A stretch of 64,000 nt of DNA, from assembly GCA_910587335.1 (NCBI GenBank), contig CAJUMG010000003.1, forward strand, positions 19,265-83,264, read 5' to 3'. Each line of letters begins with the position of its first letter. The stretch's first letter is position 1. Shown here piece by piece: positions 7,991-16,926 of the stretch. The stretch comes from an uncultured Oscillospiraceae bacterium (GTDB lineage Bacteria > Bacillota > Clostridia > Oscillospirales > Ruminococcaceae). The translations under genes were made by a program, and so were the position numbers. The notes beneath the pieces were generated by a model that searched no databases, was not told the origin of the DNA, and saw nothing but the letters and a program-made list of their open reading frames with translations.

Positions 7991-9355
7991 ATGACATCTA
8001 CCATCGCCGCCATCTCCACCCCGCTTGGCGCAGGCGGAATCGGCGTAATTCGCATTTCCGGGCCGGAGGCGGTCGCTGTTGCGGAAAAAATTTTTTCGCC
8101 GGCCAAAAATCGACAGCTGGCCGACCTGGCTGGATACTCTGCCCTTTACGGGCGGCTGCACGACGAGGAATCGGACTTTGACGAGGCGGTAGCCACCGTT
8201 TTTCGCGCGCCTCACAGCTACACCGGCGAGGATGTGGTGGAGCTTTCCTGCCACGGAGGGCTTTACCTTGTCCAAAGGGCGCTGCGGGCGGCGCTGGACC
8301 ACGGGGCGCAGCTGGCGGCTCCCGGAGAATTCACCCGCCGGGCCTATCTGGGAGGAAAGCTCTCTCTTGCGCAGGCGGAATCGGTGATGGACCTAATCGG
8401 CGCTTCCGGCAAGCAGGCGGCCCGGGCGGCGCTGGCCGGGCGGGACGGGGTACTCTCCCGTAAAATTGACAGCATTGCGGATGCTTTGGTGGATCTTGCT
8501 GCCCATCTGGCCGCCTGGAACGACTATCCGGACGAGGACATGGAATCGGTAGAGCCCGGTCCGCTATGCGCCGCGCTGCGCCAAAGCCTTGGGGACTGTC
8601 GGGACCTTTTGGATCACTACGACGCGGGACGCATTCTGCACCAGGGGGTGGAAACCGCGATTGTCGGCCGGCCCAATGTGGGAAAATCCACCCTGATGAA
8701 CCTGCTGGCGGGGACGCAGAAAAGCATCGTCACCGCCATTCCCGGCACCACCCGGGATGTGGTGGAGGAGACGGTTCTGGCGGGGGAAATTCTTCTGCGC
8801 CTGGCGGATACCGCCGGCATCCGGCACACCGAGGACCCGGTGGAACGAGCCGGGGTGGAGCTGGCCCGCAGCCGGCTGGAATCCGCTCAGCTGGTGCTGG
8901 CGGTACTGGATCGCTCCCAGCCTTTGTCCGGCGAGGACCTTACCCTGCTCGCCCAATTAAAGGGCCGGCCGGCCATCGCGGTGCTCAACAAATCCGACCT
9001 GCCGCCGCGGTTGGATGAGGAGCGTCTTGCGGGATTGGTGGACCGGACGGTGGAGATTTCCGCCAAAACCGGCGAGGGAGCTGAAGAGCTGACCCAGAGC
9101 ATCGCGGCGCTGCTTCACCTATCCCAAATAGACCCGGCGGCGCCGCTTTTGGCCAACGAACGGCAGCGAAAATGCCTGCAAGCGGCGGCGGCGGCTTTAG
9201 AAGAAGCGATCCGCGCGGCAGAAGCGGGGGTCACGCTGGACGCGGTCACCGTCTGCCTGGACGCGGCCATTGATCCACTATTGGAGCTGACCGGAAAAAA
9301 AGCCTCTGAAGCGGTAGTAGATGCGGTTTTCGCCCAGTTTTGCGTTGGAAAATAA
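7991..9355 (+). CDS. mnmE: tRNA modification GTPase MnmE
   Basis: 454 residues. With MnmG it installs the 5-carboxymethylaminomethyl (or related) group on U34 of tRNAs that read A/G-ending codons. The N-terminal tetrahydrofolate-binding domain starts STIAAISTPLGAGGIGVIR. The inserted G domain has GRPNVGKS (near residues 226-233), DTAG and NKSD, and the protein ends in the conserved CxGK motif (CVGK). The start codon follows AAAAGGAGCG. mnmG follows 22 bases later, matching the complex the two proteins form. In many Firmicutes this gene follows jag beside dnaA; here it is about 42 kb from jag and inverted. Confidence 0.97.
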   Translation: MTSTIAAISTPLGAGGIGVIRISGPEAVAVAEKIFSPAKNRQLADLAGYSALYGRLHDEESDFDEAVATVFRAPHSYTGEDVVELSCHGGLYLVQRALRAALDHGAQLAAPGEFTRRAYLGGKLSLAQAESVMDLIGASGKQAARAALAGRDGVLSRKIDSIADALVDLAAHLAAWNDYPDEDMESVEPGPLCAALRQSLGDCRDLLDHYDAGRILHQGVETAIVGRPNVGKSTLMNLLAGTQKSIVTAIPGTTRDVVEETVLAGEILLRLADTAGIRHTEDPVERAGVELARSRLESAQLVLAVLDRSQPLSGEDLTLLAQLKGRPAIAVLNKSDLPPRLDEERLAGLVDRTVEISAKTGEGAEELTQSIAALLHLSQIDPAAPLLANERQRKCLQAAAAALEEAIRAAEAGVTLDAVTVCLDAAIDPLLELTGKKASEAVVDAVFAQFCVGK

Positions 9356-9377
9356 AAAATTTTTGGAGGGATTCTCC

Positions 9378-11270
9378 TTGGAATATTACGAGGCCCAAAG
9401 CTATGATCTTGCGGTAATCGGCGCCGGACATGCCGGGGTGGAAGCGGCGTTAGCCGCCGCACGGCTGGGTGTTTCGACCGTATTGTTTACCATCTCGCTG
9501 GACGCTCTTGCCAACATGCCCTGTAACCCTTCTATCGGCGGCACCGCCAAGGGACATTTGGTGCGGGAGATTGACGCGCTGGGCGGGCAGATGGGCAAGG
9601 CGGCGGACGCCACCTTTATCCAAAGCCGGATGCTCAATCGGGGCAAGGGACCGGCGGTTCACTCTCTGCGGGTGCAGGCGGACCGGCAAAAATACCACCA
9701 ATACATGAAAAGGGTGGTGGAGCAGCAGGAAAATCTCGATCTCAAGCAGGCGGAGATTATCGAGATCCGGGCGGAGGACGGAAAGATTCGGTCGGTGGTC
9801 ACCCACCTGGGGGCTGTTCACCAGGTCAAGGCGGCGATTCTCTGCACCGGCACCTTTCTGCGAGGGAAAATTTTTGTGGGGGATTATTCCTACGAAAGCG
9901 GACCGGACGGACTGCATCCCGCCAACCGGCTGAGCCAATCGCTGGAATCGCTGGGACTTCCCCTGCGCCGCTTTAAAACCGGCACCCCGGCGCGGGTCCA
10001 CCGGGGAAGCATTGATTTTTCCCTGCTGGAGCCACAGGCCGGGGACGATCCGGTGACCCCTTTTTCCTTTGAGACCGAGGGGCCGCTTACCAACCGGACC
10101 ATCTGCCACATCGCCTACACCAACGCCGAAACCCATGAGGTTATCCGCCAAAACATCCACCGCTCTCCTTTATACGGCGGCAAAATCGAGGGGATCGGTC
10201 CCCGGTACTGCCCCAGCATTGAGGACAAGGTGGTCCGTTTTGCGGACAAGCCCCGCCACCAGATTTTTGTGGAGCCAATGGGGCTGGACACCGAGGAAAT
10301 GTATTTACAGGGGATGAGCTCTTCCCTGCCGGAGGATGTGCAGCTGGCCTTTTACCGGACCATCCGAGGCTTTGCCCATGTAAAAATCATGCGCAACGCC
10401 TACGCGATTGAGTACGATTCGGTCGACCCTCTCGCCCTAAAGCCGACCTTGGAATGCAAGGCGGTGGCCGGTTTATACGGCGCCGGGCAGTTTAACGGCA
10501 CCTCCGGCTACGAGGAAGCGGCGGCCCAAGGTCTACTTGCGGGGATCAACGCCGCCAGGGCCTGTCAGGGCAAGGAGCCGGTGGTGCTGGAGCGCTCCGG
10601 TTCCTACATCGGGACTTTGATCGATGATTTGGTCACCAAGGGCTGTTCGGACCCTTACCGGATGATGACCTCCCGCTCCGAATACCGGCTATTGCTGCGC
10701 CAGGATAACGCCGACGCCCGGCTGACGCCGCTGGGGTATGAGCTAGGCTTGATCGGCAAGGAGCGGTATCAGAAATTTCTGGCCAAATGGCAGCTAATTC
10801 ATCAGGAGACCGAAAGGCTGGAGGCCACCACGATCCCGCCTTCCCCGGCGCTAAACGACCTGCTTGTTTCACGTGAAACATCTCCCATCTCCACCGGCTT
10901 TCGATTGGGGGAGCTGCTTCGCCGCCCCCAGATCACCTACGAAGATCTGGCCCCCTTTGACCCGGACCGTCCAGAGCTGCCCGCAGCCGTGACCGAGGAA
11001 GCGGAGATCCTTTTAAAATACGAAGGCTACATCAAAAAGCAGGAGCAGCAGGTGCGGGAGATGCGGCGGCTGGAAAGCCAGCTGCTTTCGGAGGATACAG
11101 ACTATAGCAAAATCACCGGTCTTCGGCTGGAGGCGGCGGAAAAGCTCGGTAAGATCCGGCCCCGCAGCGTTGGTCAGGCGTCCCGCATTTCGGGGGTTTC
11201 CCCTGCGGATATTTCGGTGCTGTTAATCTGGCTGGAACACCGGCGGAAGAAAGGAGACATCCATGATTGA
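9378..11270 (+). CDS. mnmG: tRNA uridine-5-carboxymethylaminomethyl(34) synthesis protein MnmG
   Basis: 630 residues, the normal MnmG size. It is the FAD/NADH partner of MnmE in wobble-uridine modification. The dinucleotide-binding motif GAGHAG lies at residues 15-20, and family signatures MPCNPSIGGTAKG and GQFNGTSGYEEAA are present. The TTG at 9378 was chosen because GGAGGG precedes it at good spacing and the homology begins there; a longer in-frame start overlaps mnmE and lacks a ribosome site. A perfect parS site is embedded at 10865-10880, encoding LVSRET. The stop overlaps rsmG by 8 bases. Confidence 0.96.
   Translation: MEYYEAQSYDLAVIGAGHAGVEAALAAARLGVSTVLFTISLDALANMPCNPSIGGTAKGHLVREIDALGGQMGKAADATFIQSRMLNRGKGPAVHSLRVQADRQKYHQYMKRVVEQQENLDLKQAEIIEIRAEDGKIRSVVTHLGAVHQVKAAILCTGTFLRGKIFVGDYSYESGPDGLHPANRLSQSLESLGLPLRRFKTGTPARVHRGSIDFSLLEPQAGDDPVTPFSFETEGPLTNRTICHIAYTNAETHEVIRQNIHRSPLYGGKIEGIGPRYCPSIEDKVVRFADKPRHQIFVEPMGLDTEEMYLQGMSSSLPEDVQLAFYRTIRGFAHVKIMRNAYAIEYDSVDPLALKPTLECKAVAGLYGAGQFNGTSGYEEAAAQGLLAGINAARACQGKEPVVLERSGSYIGTLIDDLVTKGCSDPYRMMTSRSEYRLLLRQDNADARLTPLGYELGLIGKERYQKFLAKWQLIHQETERLEATTIPPSPALNDLLVSRETSPISTGFRLGELLRRPQITYEDLAPFDPDRPELPAAVTEEAEILLKYEGYIKKQEQQVREMRRLESQLLSEDTDYSKITGLRLEAAEKLGKIRPRSVGQASRISGVSPADISVLLIWLEHRRKKGDIHD
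10865..10880. other. parS centromere-like ParB site inside mnmG
   Basis: TGTTTCACGTGAAACA is identical to the canonical 16-base bacterial parS. ParB loads here and spreads, marking the origin region for ParA-driven segregation and SMC loading. The site is accommodated in the mnmG reading frame. Confidence 0.93.
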
Positions 11271-11976
11271 TCTAAAGCAGATGGAGGCGGTTTTCGCCGC
11301 CCAAAGTATTTCTCTATCCTCTGGGCAGATGGCGCAGCTAGACCGGTACGCCGGTTTGCTGGTCCAATGGAACCAGCGGATGAACCTGACCGCCATCACC
11401 GAGCCGGAGGAGATTCTCATCAAGCATTTTTTAGACAGCATTCTCCCCTTTTCCCTGGTTTCGCTCCCGGAAAACGCCGCTTTGATCGACGTGGGAACCG
11501 GCGCGGGCTTCCCTGCCATCCCCCTTTTGATCTGGCGGCCGGACCTGCGGATCACCCTGCTGGACTCACTAAAAAAGCGGCTGACCTTTTTAGAAGAGGT
11601 TCTTGGCCAGTGCGGTCTGACCGCAAGGGTGATCCATCTGCGGGCCGAGGAGGGCGGACGGCAGCCCTCTTTACGGGAACAGTTTGACATTGCTACCGCC
11701 CGGGCGGTAGCCAATCTGCGGGAGCTTTCGGAATACTGTCTGCCCTATGTCCGGCCCGGCGGTCTGTTTTACTCTTTAAAGGGCGGCGATGTACAGGAGG
11801 AAGCAGAGGACGCACAAAAGGCCATCCGGCTACTGGGCGGAAGGATGGAGCAAAGCATCTCCTATTCTCTCCCCGAGGGAAGCCGGCGGACCTTAATCTG
11901 TGTCAAAAAAATATCGCAGACTTCGACAAAATTCCCTCGGAACGCCGCAAAGATGGCAAAGGTCCCTTTGGTCTAA
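11263..11976 (+). CDS. rsmG: 16S rRNA (guanine(527)-N7)-methyltransferase RsmG
   Basis: 237 residues. It methylates N7 of G527 in 16S rRNA using S-adenosylmethionine; in other bacteria its loss gives low-level streptomycin resistance. The SAM-binding motif DVGTGAGFP and the family stretch ATARAVANL are present. It is translationally coupled to mnmG by an 8-base overlap and closed by a terminator at 11988-12017, so noc downstream is probably transcribed separately. The last 20 or so residues are lysine- and asparagine-rich and less conserved. Confidence 0.95.
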   Translation: MIDLKQMEAVFAAQSISLSSGQMAQLDRYAGLLVQWNQRMNLTAITEPEEILIKHFLDSILPFSLVSLPENAALIDVGTGAGFPAIPLLIWRPDLRITLLDSLKKRLTFLEEVLGQCGLTARVIHLRAEEGGRQPSLREQFDIATARAVANLRELSEYCLPYVRPGGLFYSLKGGDVQEEAEDAQKAIRLLGGRMEQSISYSLPEGSRRTLICVKKISQTSTKFPRNAAKMAKVPLV

Positions 11977-11987
11977 TGTCGAAAACA

Positions 11988-12017
11988 GCTGGTATTGGTC
12001 GGATACCGGCTTTTTTT
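11988..12017 (+). terminator. Terminator after rsmG
   Basis: GCTGGTAT pairs with ATACCGGC across a 7-base loop and is followed by seven T residues, 11 bases after the rsmG stop. Confidence 0.75.
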
Positions 12018-12103
12018 GCGATTTTTTTCACTGGCATCCGGCGAATATTTGTGGTATGTTGGTCATAGACAAAAGACAAGCTTTGAAAGGAGGGGTCTTA
12101 AGC

Positions 12104-12922
12104 ATGGCCTTTGCAAATTTCGGAAAGGATCGGGTCCGGTCCATTCCTTTGGCGCAGATCACCGTGAACCCGGCACAGCCCCGCACCCAATTTTCGGAGG
12201 AATCGTTGGAGCAGCTGGCCCAGAGCATTGCCGCCAGCGGTCTGCTGCAGCCGGTGACCGTCCGGGAAAGCGGCTCCGGCAAATATCAGCTGGTCGCCGG
12301 GGAGCGGCGCTGGCGGGCCTGTATGCTGTTGGGACACACCCATATTCCCGCCATTGTCAAAAACTGTACGATGAAGGAATCGGCTGTACTGGCGCTGATG
12401 GAAAATTTGCAGCGGCAGGATCTGGACATCCTGGACCAGGCGGAGGGAATCAGCCGGCTGATCGGCTACTGGGGGGTAACCCAAGAGGAAGCCGCCGCCA
12501 AGCTGGGAATCGCCCAGTCCACCCTTGCCAACAAGCTGCGGCTGCTTCGGCTCCCCCCACAGGTGCAGCAGCTGATGCGGCAAAACGCCTTGAGCGAACG
12601 GCACGGCCGGGCGCTGCTGCGGCTGCCGGACGAACCGGCGCAGCTGGCGGCGGCACAGATGATCTGCAAACGGAACATGACCGTCTCCCAATCGGAGCAA
12701 TACATAGAAGCGCTTTTGGCCGAACAAAAGCGGAAAAAGCCCACCCGGCTGTTTATCTGCAAGGATATTCGCCTGTTTATGAACACCATCGACAAAGCGG
12801 TTAAGACCATGACCGCCGCCGGACTAAAGGTTCAGTCTGCGCAGGAGGATCAGGGAGAATTTATCGAGCTGACATTGCGCATCCCCAAGGAGCCGCAGCG
12901 GCCGGCGGCGCGTCTGGCCTAA
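12104..12922 (+). CDS. noc: ParB-family nucleoid occlusion protein Noc
   Basis: 272 residues. It has the ParB N-terminal CTP-binding fold (VAGERRWRA and ENLQRQDLD), then a helix-turn-helix (TQEEAAAKLGIAQSTLANKL) and a dimerisation tail. The position directly after rsmG, with a separate complete parB downstream, is the classic setting of noc, whose product binds its own sites and keeps the division ring off the nucleoid at the membrane. The ATG at 12104 follows GAAAGGAGGGG. A TGGTATGTT extended -10 at 12052-12060 may drive it, because rsmG ends in a terminator. Noc and ParB differ mainly in a few DNA-reading residues, so noc versus a second parB rests largely on position. Confidence 0.85.
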   Translation: MAFANFGKDRVRSIPLAQITVNPAQPRTQFSEESLEQLAQSIAASGLLQPVTVRESGSGKYQLVAGERRWRACMLLGHTHIPAIVKNCTMKESAVLALMENLQRQDLDILDQAEGISRLIGYWGVTQEEAAAKLGIAQSTLANKLRLLRLPPQVQQLMRQNALSERHGRALLRLPDEPAQLAAAQMICKRNMTVSQSEQYIEALLAEQKRKKPTRLFICKDIRLFMNTIDKAVKTMTAAGLKVQSAQEDQGEFIELTLRIPKEPQRPAARLA

Positions 12923-13145
12923 ACGGCGGCGCCCTTATCGGTCCGCTGATGGGTTTAGGCAAAGGGATCCGGCCGGAAGGATGGTTTCGCGCTTGCCGGC
13001 TTCCCTGACATTTTAACCAAGGTCAATTGCGGCCTTTGCCGCTTTTGATAGATCATGGGGCTTTTCCCTGCCCCGCCATCACACAGCTTTCCCAAACCGA
13101 AGGAAAAGTCTCTGCTCCCCAAATGGCCGGTCAGCCAACAAGGGG
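12923..13145. other. Non-coding gap after noc
   Basis: About 220 bases between noc and the GNAT promoter. An imperfect GC hairpin (near 12970-13005) without a clear T tract is the only structure seen. No convincing gene or RNA is visible. Confidence 0.5.
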
Positions 13146-13174
13146 TTGCGGGGACTTTTTCTTTCTGCTATACT
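13146..13174 (+). promoter_or_regulatory. Promoter of the GNAT acetyltransferase gene
   Basis: TTGCGG and TATACT are separated by 17 bases. Because the promoter begins at 13146, translation cannot start there, which supports the TTG start at 13260. Confidence 0.6.
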
Positions 13175-13259
13175 AAGGAAAAGCCATACTGCTTTGTCAG
13201 ACATTGCCGCAGGAGCCGCGCTCAAATCCAAATACACAGCAGAAAGAGGGATTGCACCT

Positions 13260-13724
13260 TTGGACCTATCCTTTGTCACCGACCCTTCCTTAAAGGAAGC
13301 GTATTCCCTATCTATCATGCACAGTCTACCCCTGTGGTTTTCACCGCCGGAGGATATCGACCGCAAGGCGAAAATTCACCGAGACTATCCGTTCTTTGCC
13401 GTGCTTGACGGCGAAAAGCCGGTGGGCTTTTTGGCTGTAAAAATCCACAATCGCCACACCGCGGACATTTATAATATGGGCATTCTGGAAGAATATCATC
13501 ACCAGGGGCTGGGGCACCGGCTGGTTGAGGCTGTTTTGGACTGGTGCCAAAAGGAGGGGTTTACCTTTTTAACGGTCAAAACCCTGGACGCATCCGCCCA
13601 CTACCCGCCCTACAATGGCACCCGGGCTTTTTATGAAAGAGAAGGCTTTCTCCCGCTGGAGGTTTTCCCCACCTTTTGGGATGAAGAAAACCCCTGTTTG
13701 TTTTTGGCCCGCACCGTAAAGTAG
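13260..13724 (+). CDS. GNAT-family N-acetyltransferase
   Basis: 154 residues with the GNAT fold. The acetyl-CoA loop is in LEEYHHQGLGHRLVEAVL (Q/RxxGxG/A type) and the C-terminal NGTRAFYEREGF strand-helix is typical. The TTG at 13260 is preceded by AGAGGG nine bases away and lies downstream of the promoter; an open frame further upstream overlaps that promoter and has no homology. It is a single-gene unit between noc and the parA region. The substrate is not predictable. Confidence 0.85.
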   Translation: MDLSFVTDPSLKEAYSLSIMHSLPLWFSPPEDIDRKAKIHRDYPFFAVLDGEKPVGFLAVKIHNRHTADIYNMGILEEYHHQGLGHRLVEAVLDWCQKEGFTFLTVKTLDASAHYPPYNGTRAFYEREGFLPLEVFPTFWDEENPCLFLARTVK

Positions 13725-13825
13725 CCGCAAAAATCGCGTCTCTGCCGATTTTTATGCATCCTGCCAGACCGTTTATATGACCTTTTTCCCTCGCAGCGTT
13801 TATAGAAAATCCGATTGTTTTGGGA

Positions 13826-13841
13826 TGTTTCACGTGAAACA
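13826..13841. other. parS site upstream of parA
   Basis: A second perfect TGTTTCACGTGAAACA, within the larger 24-base palindrome at 13822-13845. It lies 14 bases before the parA -35, so ParB binding may also influence parAB transcription. Confidence 0.95.
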
Positions 13842-13854
13842 TCCCTTTTTTCGG

Positions 13855-13883
13855 TTGAAAGGACCTTTTTTCGGTGTTATAAT
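13855..13883 (+). promoter_or_regulatory. Promoter of parAB
   Basis: TTGAAA and TATAAT with a 17-base spacer, immediately after the parS site. Confidence 0.75.
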
Positions 13884-13924
13884 AGCTTCATGCACAAATA
13901 AAAACTTCTGTCAGGAGAATTTTT

Positions 13925-14692
13925 ATGGGTAAAATTGTTTCGATCGCCAATCAAAAAGGCGGCGTTGGAAAAACGACCACCACCGTCAATCTCGCCGCAT
14001 CCATTGGCGCAAAGGGCAAACGGGTCCTGCTGGTGGACATCGATCCCCAGGGCAACGCCACCAGCGGATTCGGTGTAAATAAACGGAGCTTGACCAAATC
14101 CTCCTACGATCTTCTCATCGGCAAAACAGCGGCGGAAGAGGTCATTCTCTCCAGCGGTTTTCAGAATGTGGACGTTCTTCCTTCCAACATCGCGTTGGCC
14201 GGCGCCGAAATTGAAATCGTCGAGATGGATGACCGGGCAATGCGGCTGAAAAACGCGCTGGCCCCGGTGAAAAATCAATATGACTTTATTTTTATCGACT
14301 GTCCCCCCTCCTTGGGGTTAATCACCCTGAATGCGCTGGCCGCCAGCGACACACTGATGGTCCCAATTCAATGCGAATACTATGCGTTAGAAGGGTTAAG
14401 TCAGCTGGTCGCTACCATTCGACAGGTAAAGCGCCTTTACAATGCCACGCTGGATCTGGAAGGGGTGCTGCTGACCATGTATGACGGCCGGTTAAATCTA
14501 ACTATGCAGGTAGTGGCCGAGGTGAAAAAGTTCTTCCCCCAAAAGGTATACAAAACCACTATTCCGCGAAACATACGACTGTCCGAGGCGCCCAGCTATG
14601 GGCAGCCGGCCCTGTATTTTGACCGGAGCTCCAAGGGTTCGGTGGCTTACGGCGAGCTGGCAGAAGAGTTTTTGTCCAAAAATCGCGGGTAA
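13925..14692 (+). CDS. parA: Chromosome-partitioning ATPase ParA (Soj)
   Basis: 255 residues. It is a deviant Walker-A ATPase (KGGVGKTTT, residues 11-19) with Walker B IFIDCPPSLG. ATP-bound dimers bind the nucleoid, ParB-parS complexes stimulate hydrolysis, and the origin is moved; in Bacillus, Soj also controls DnaA. The start follows TCAGGAGAAT. parB begins 24 bases downstream and two parS sites are nearby, giving a complete ParABS system. Confidence 0.97.
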   Translation: MGKIVSIANQKGGVGKTTTTVNLAASIGAKGKRVLLVDIDPQGNATSGFGVNKRSLTKSSYDLLIGKTAAEEVILSSGFQNVDVLPSNIALAGAEIEIVEMDDRAMRLKNALAPVKNQYDFIFIDCPPSLGLITLNALAASDTLMVPIQCEYYALEGLSQLVATIRQVKRLYNATLDLEGVLLTMYDGRLNLTMQVVAEVKKFFPQKVYKTTIPRNIRLSEAPSYGQPALYFDRSSKGSVAYGELAEEFLSKNRG

Positions 14693-14716
14693 TCCTGCAA
14701 AGAAAGGCGGAAGACA

Positions 14717-15571
14717 ATGGCTCCAAGAAAAGGCGGTCTAGGCAAAGGCCTGGAAGCGTTATTTATAGACAACACCACCGATAATGGACCGGTGACCCTT
14801 CGAATTTCGGAAATTGAGCCGAATCGGGGTCAGCCCAGAAAGGAATTTGAGGAAAGTGCTCTGGCGGATCTGGCCGACTCCATTCGGGAACACGGGGTCA
14901 TTCAGCCGCTGCTGGTGCGTCCCCTGCCCACCGGCGGCTATCAGCTGGTTGCCGGGGAGCGGCGCTGGCGCGCCTCTCGCATGGCGGGACTCAGCGAGGT
15001 GCCGGTGGTCATACGGGAGCTAAGCGACCATGAGACCATGGAGCTGGCTCTGATCGAAAACCTTCAAAGGCAGGACCTGAACCCTATGGAAGAGGCGTTG
15101 GGGTATCAGTCGCTGATGGAGGAATACCAGATGACCCAGGAGGAGGTAGCCCGGGTCATCGGCAAGTCCCGGCCGGCGATTGCCAACAGTCTGAGATTGC
15201 TGGCGCTGCCGCAGCCGGTGGTCAAGCTGATAGAGGAGGGAAAGCTTTCCGCCGGACACGGGCGAGCGCTGCTGGCTTTGGAAAACGAAGCGTCCATTCT
15301 CGAGGCAGCGCAGACGGCGGTAAAAAAGCATCTGAGCGTGCGGGAGATGGAAAAGCTGGCCCGATCCGCCCCAAAAAGCGGCAAAGCCCCTGCAAAAAAA
15401 GAGGCCGACCGCTACTATACCGAATGGGAGCTGGCGCTGACCCAAACGCTGGGCCGGCAGGTAACCATTACCGGCAAGGGAAAAAGCCAGAAGCTTTCGA
15501 TTGAATTTTTTGACAAGGACGATCTGGCCGCGCTGGCTAAACGGCTATGCGGAGAAGAAGAGATCCTCTAA
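14717..15571 (+). CDS. parB: Chromosome-partitioning protein ParB (Spo0J)
   Basis: 284 residues. The N-terminal ParA-interacting tail (APRKGGLGKGLEALF) is followed by the CTPase domain with VAGERRWRA and ENLQRQDLNP, a helix-turn-helix (TQEEVARVIGKSRPAIANSL) and a C-terminal dimer domain. It binds parS and slides as a CTP clamp. It shares an operon with parA. Of the two ParB-family genes here this is the Spo0J type, because it pairs with parA and carries the KGLGKGL-type N-terminus that noc lacks. Confidence 0.97.
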   Translation: MAPRKGGLGKGLEALFIDNTTDNGPVTLRISEIEPNRGQPRKEFEESALADLADSIREHGVIQPLLVRPLPTGGYQLVAGERRWRASRMAGLSEVPVVIRELSDHETMELALIENLQRQDLNPMEEALGYQSLMEEYQMTQEEVARVIGKSRPAIANSLRLLALPQPVVKLIEEGKLSAGHGRALLALENEASILEAAQTAVKKHLSVREMEKLARSAPKSGKAPAKKEADRYYTEWELALTQTLGRQVTITGKGKSQKLSIEFFDKDDLAALAKRLCGEEEIL

Positions 15572-15827
15572 ACGCTTTGACCCGTGTCCCGGATAAAAAA
15601 GGGCCGGCGCAGCAAAGAGAAAATCGGCGGGACAACGGGGCCGTCTCTCCTTCCTAAAAAGCGCGGCGCTCCATGGGAGGCCAAACATCTTTATAATGAG
15701 ATTCAACAAAGAAGAAAGGGTTCCGCCGGTTTTGGCGCGGATTTCGTCCGTCTATACCGAAACAGGCTCAGGTCCCTTGCTTCTGGGCAGCGATAAAACA
15801 GATAAACCGGAAAAAGGAGAAAAATGC
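15572..15827. other. Gap between parB and the thioesterase gene
   Basis: A TATAAT (15692-15697) without a recognisable -35 may be a weak promoter. No convincing gene; a 70-codon open frame starting GTG at 15584 has no ribosome site or homology. Confidence 0.4.
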
Positions 15828-16553
15828 ATGGCATTTTTTCAAGATCATTTCACCCTGTCCGCCTCCGAGGCGGATCTGCACCGGCGGATCAAGCTTTCCG
15901 CCGCTTTGCGCCATATGCAGGACGCCGCCAGCCGGCACCTGAACGCGCTGGGCTACCCCTATGAAAGAATGATGGAATTGCACCAGGTGTTTTTGCTCTC
16001 CAAGGTCGAGGTGATCTTCGAGGGAACCCCAGTCCCGGAACAAAGGGTGACCGTCTGCACCCGTCCCCACCCGCCAAAGGGCGCTTTCTTCCTGCGGGAA
16101 ACCCACTTCGAGGCAGAGGGCGAGCCGCTGGTCCTTGGCAAATCCGCCTGGATTTTGGCGGACTGCGAAACCCATCAGGTGCTTCGTCCCTCGGTGTTTT
16201 TGTGGGATTACCCCTTTGATCCGGTGGAGTTCGACGGTTCCATCGCCCGCCGGCGCATTCCCGCGCCTAAAGAAGCGGCTCCTTTGGGCGTTCGCCCCAT
16301 CCGCTATTCCGACCTGGACGCAAACCGCCATGTAAACAACGCTGTCTATGGCGATATAGTCTGCGACTTTCTCCCGCCGGATTTGCTCTCCCGTCACCCC
16401 ATCCGTCGGGCAGTGCTGCTTTACGAGCACGAGGCACAGTTGGGAGACGAACTGGAAATCTTTGGTTGTCCGATTCAGGAAAAGGTTTGGTATTTGTCCG
16501 GGCACAAAAACGGCGAACGGTGTTTCGGGGCCGAGATCGAGCTTTACGAATAA
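15828..16553 (+). CDS. Acyl-ACP thioesterase
   Basis: 241 residues. It hydrolyses acyl-ACP to free fatty acid and ACP, with two hotdog folds in tandem. The second half holds the signature DLDANRHVNNAVY, whose Asn and His belong to the catalytic set of FatA/FatB-like enzymes. The ATG at 15828 follows AAAAAGGAGA; an in-frame extension upstream lacks homology. Such enzymes occur in many gut Clostridia, where they may set membrane acyl length or release medium-chain acids. The family is clear; the preferred chain length is unknown. Confidence 0.88.
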   Translation: MAFFQDHFTLSASEADLHRRIKLSAALRHMQDAASRHLNALGYPYERMMELHQVFLLSKVEVIFEGTPVPEQRVTVCTRPHPPKGAFFLRETHFEAEGEPLVLGKSAWILADCETHQVLRPSVFLWDYPFDPVEFDGSIARRRIPAPKEAAPLGVRPIRYSDLDANRHVNNAVYGDIVCDFLPPDLLSRHPIRRAVLLYEHEAQLGDELEIFGCPIQEKVWYLSGHKNGERCFGAEIELYE

Positions 16554-16592
16554 TCACCGGCAATCAAAATTTTGTTATGGGAGGTCAAATGT

Positions 16593-16829
16593 ATGTTAGA
16601 CCACGATATCCTCTATGCCAAAAGCAAACAGGAGTTTGATGAAAATGTGAGCAATTATTTTGTTAATATGACCGGCAACACAAGAACACTTCACAAAACA
16701 TACTCTTGTCACTATGCGCATTGGACATATAAATTTATCACTTTCGACACCCTTGAGGATGTGGCAGAGTATGAAAAATCCCATCAAAACGCAACGCCAT
16801 TTAAAAGGTGCGGCAACTGCTTTCGATAA
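16593..16829 (+). CDS. Small protein of unknown function with C-terminal CxxC
   Basis: 78 residues. Not recognised. It contains His and Cys residues in SCHYAHW and ends in FKRCGNCFR, a possible half zinc-binding motif. The start ATG at 16593 has GGGAGG nine bases upstream. Base composition is noticeably more AT-rich than its neighbours, which may indicate acquisition. It follows the thioesterase by 39 bases and is closed by a bidirectional terminator. Confidence 0.65.
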   Translation: MLDHDILYAKSKQEFDENVSNYFVNMTGNTRTLHKTYSCHYAHWTYKFITFDTLEDVAEYEKSHQNATPFKRCGNCFR

Positions 16830-16837
16830 AAATGCAA

Positions 16838-16873
16838 AAAAGATCCGGCCTCAGTAAAGGCTGGATCTTTTTC
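16838..16873. terminator. Bidirectional terminator
   Basis: The stem AGATCCgGCCT/AGGCtGGATCT has an A tract on one side and a T tract on the other. It serves the small gene on the plus strand and the flavodoxin/ferredoxin gene on the minus strand. Confidence 0.8.
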
Positions 16874-16926
16874 ATTCTACTTCTATGTACCACACTAAAA
16901 GGGCATGGGAAGATCATTCACAGAGC

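Noticed and set aside
10633..10881. Minus-strand frame starting MFHVKQ over mnmG
   Set aside because: The start residues are simply the parS palindrome read in reverse; the frame is antisense to a conserved gene.
13576..13842. Minus-strand frame starting MFHVKH before parA
   Set aside because: Again begins in parS and runs antisense through the GNAT gene; no ribosome site or homology.
15584..15796. 70-codon basic frame between parB and the thioesterase
   Set aside because: GTG start without ribosome site, no recognisable motif, and it overlaps the thioesterase leader.
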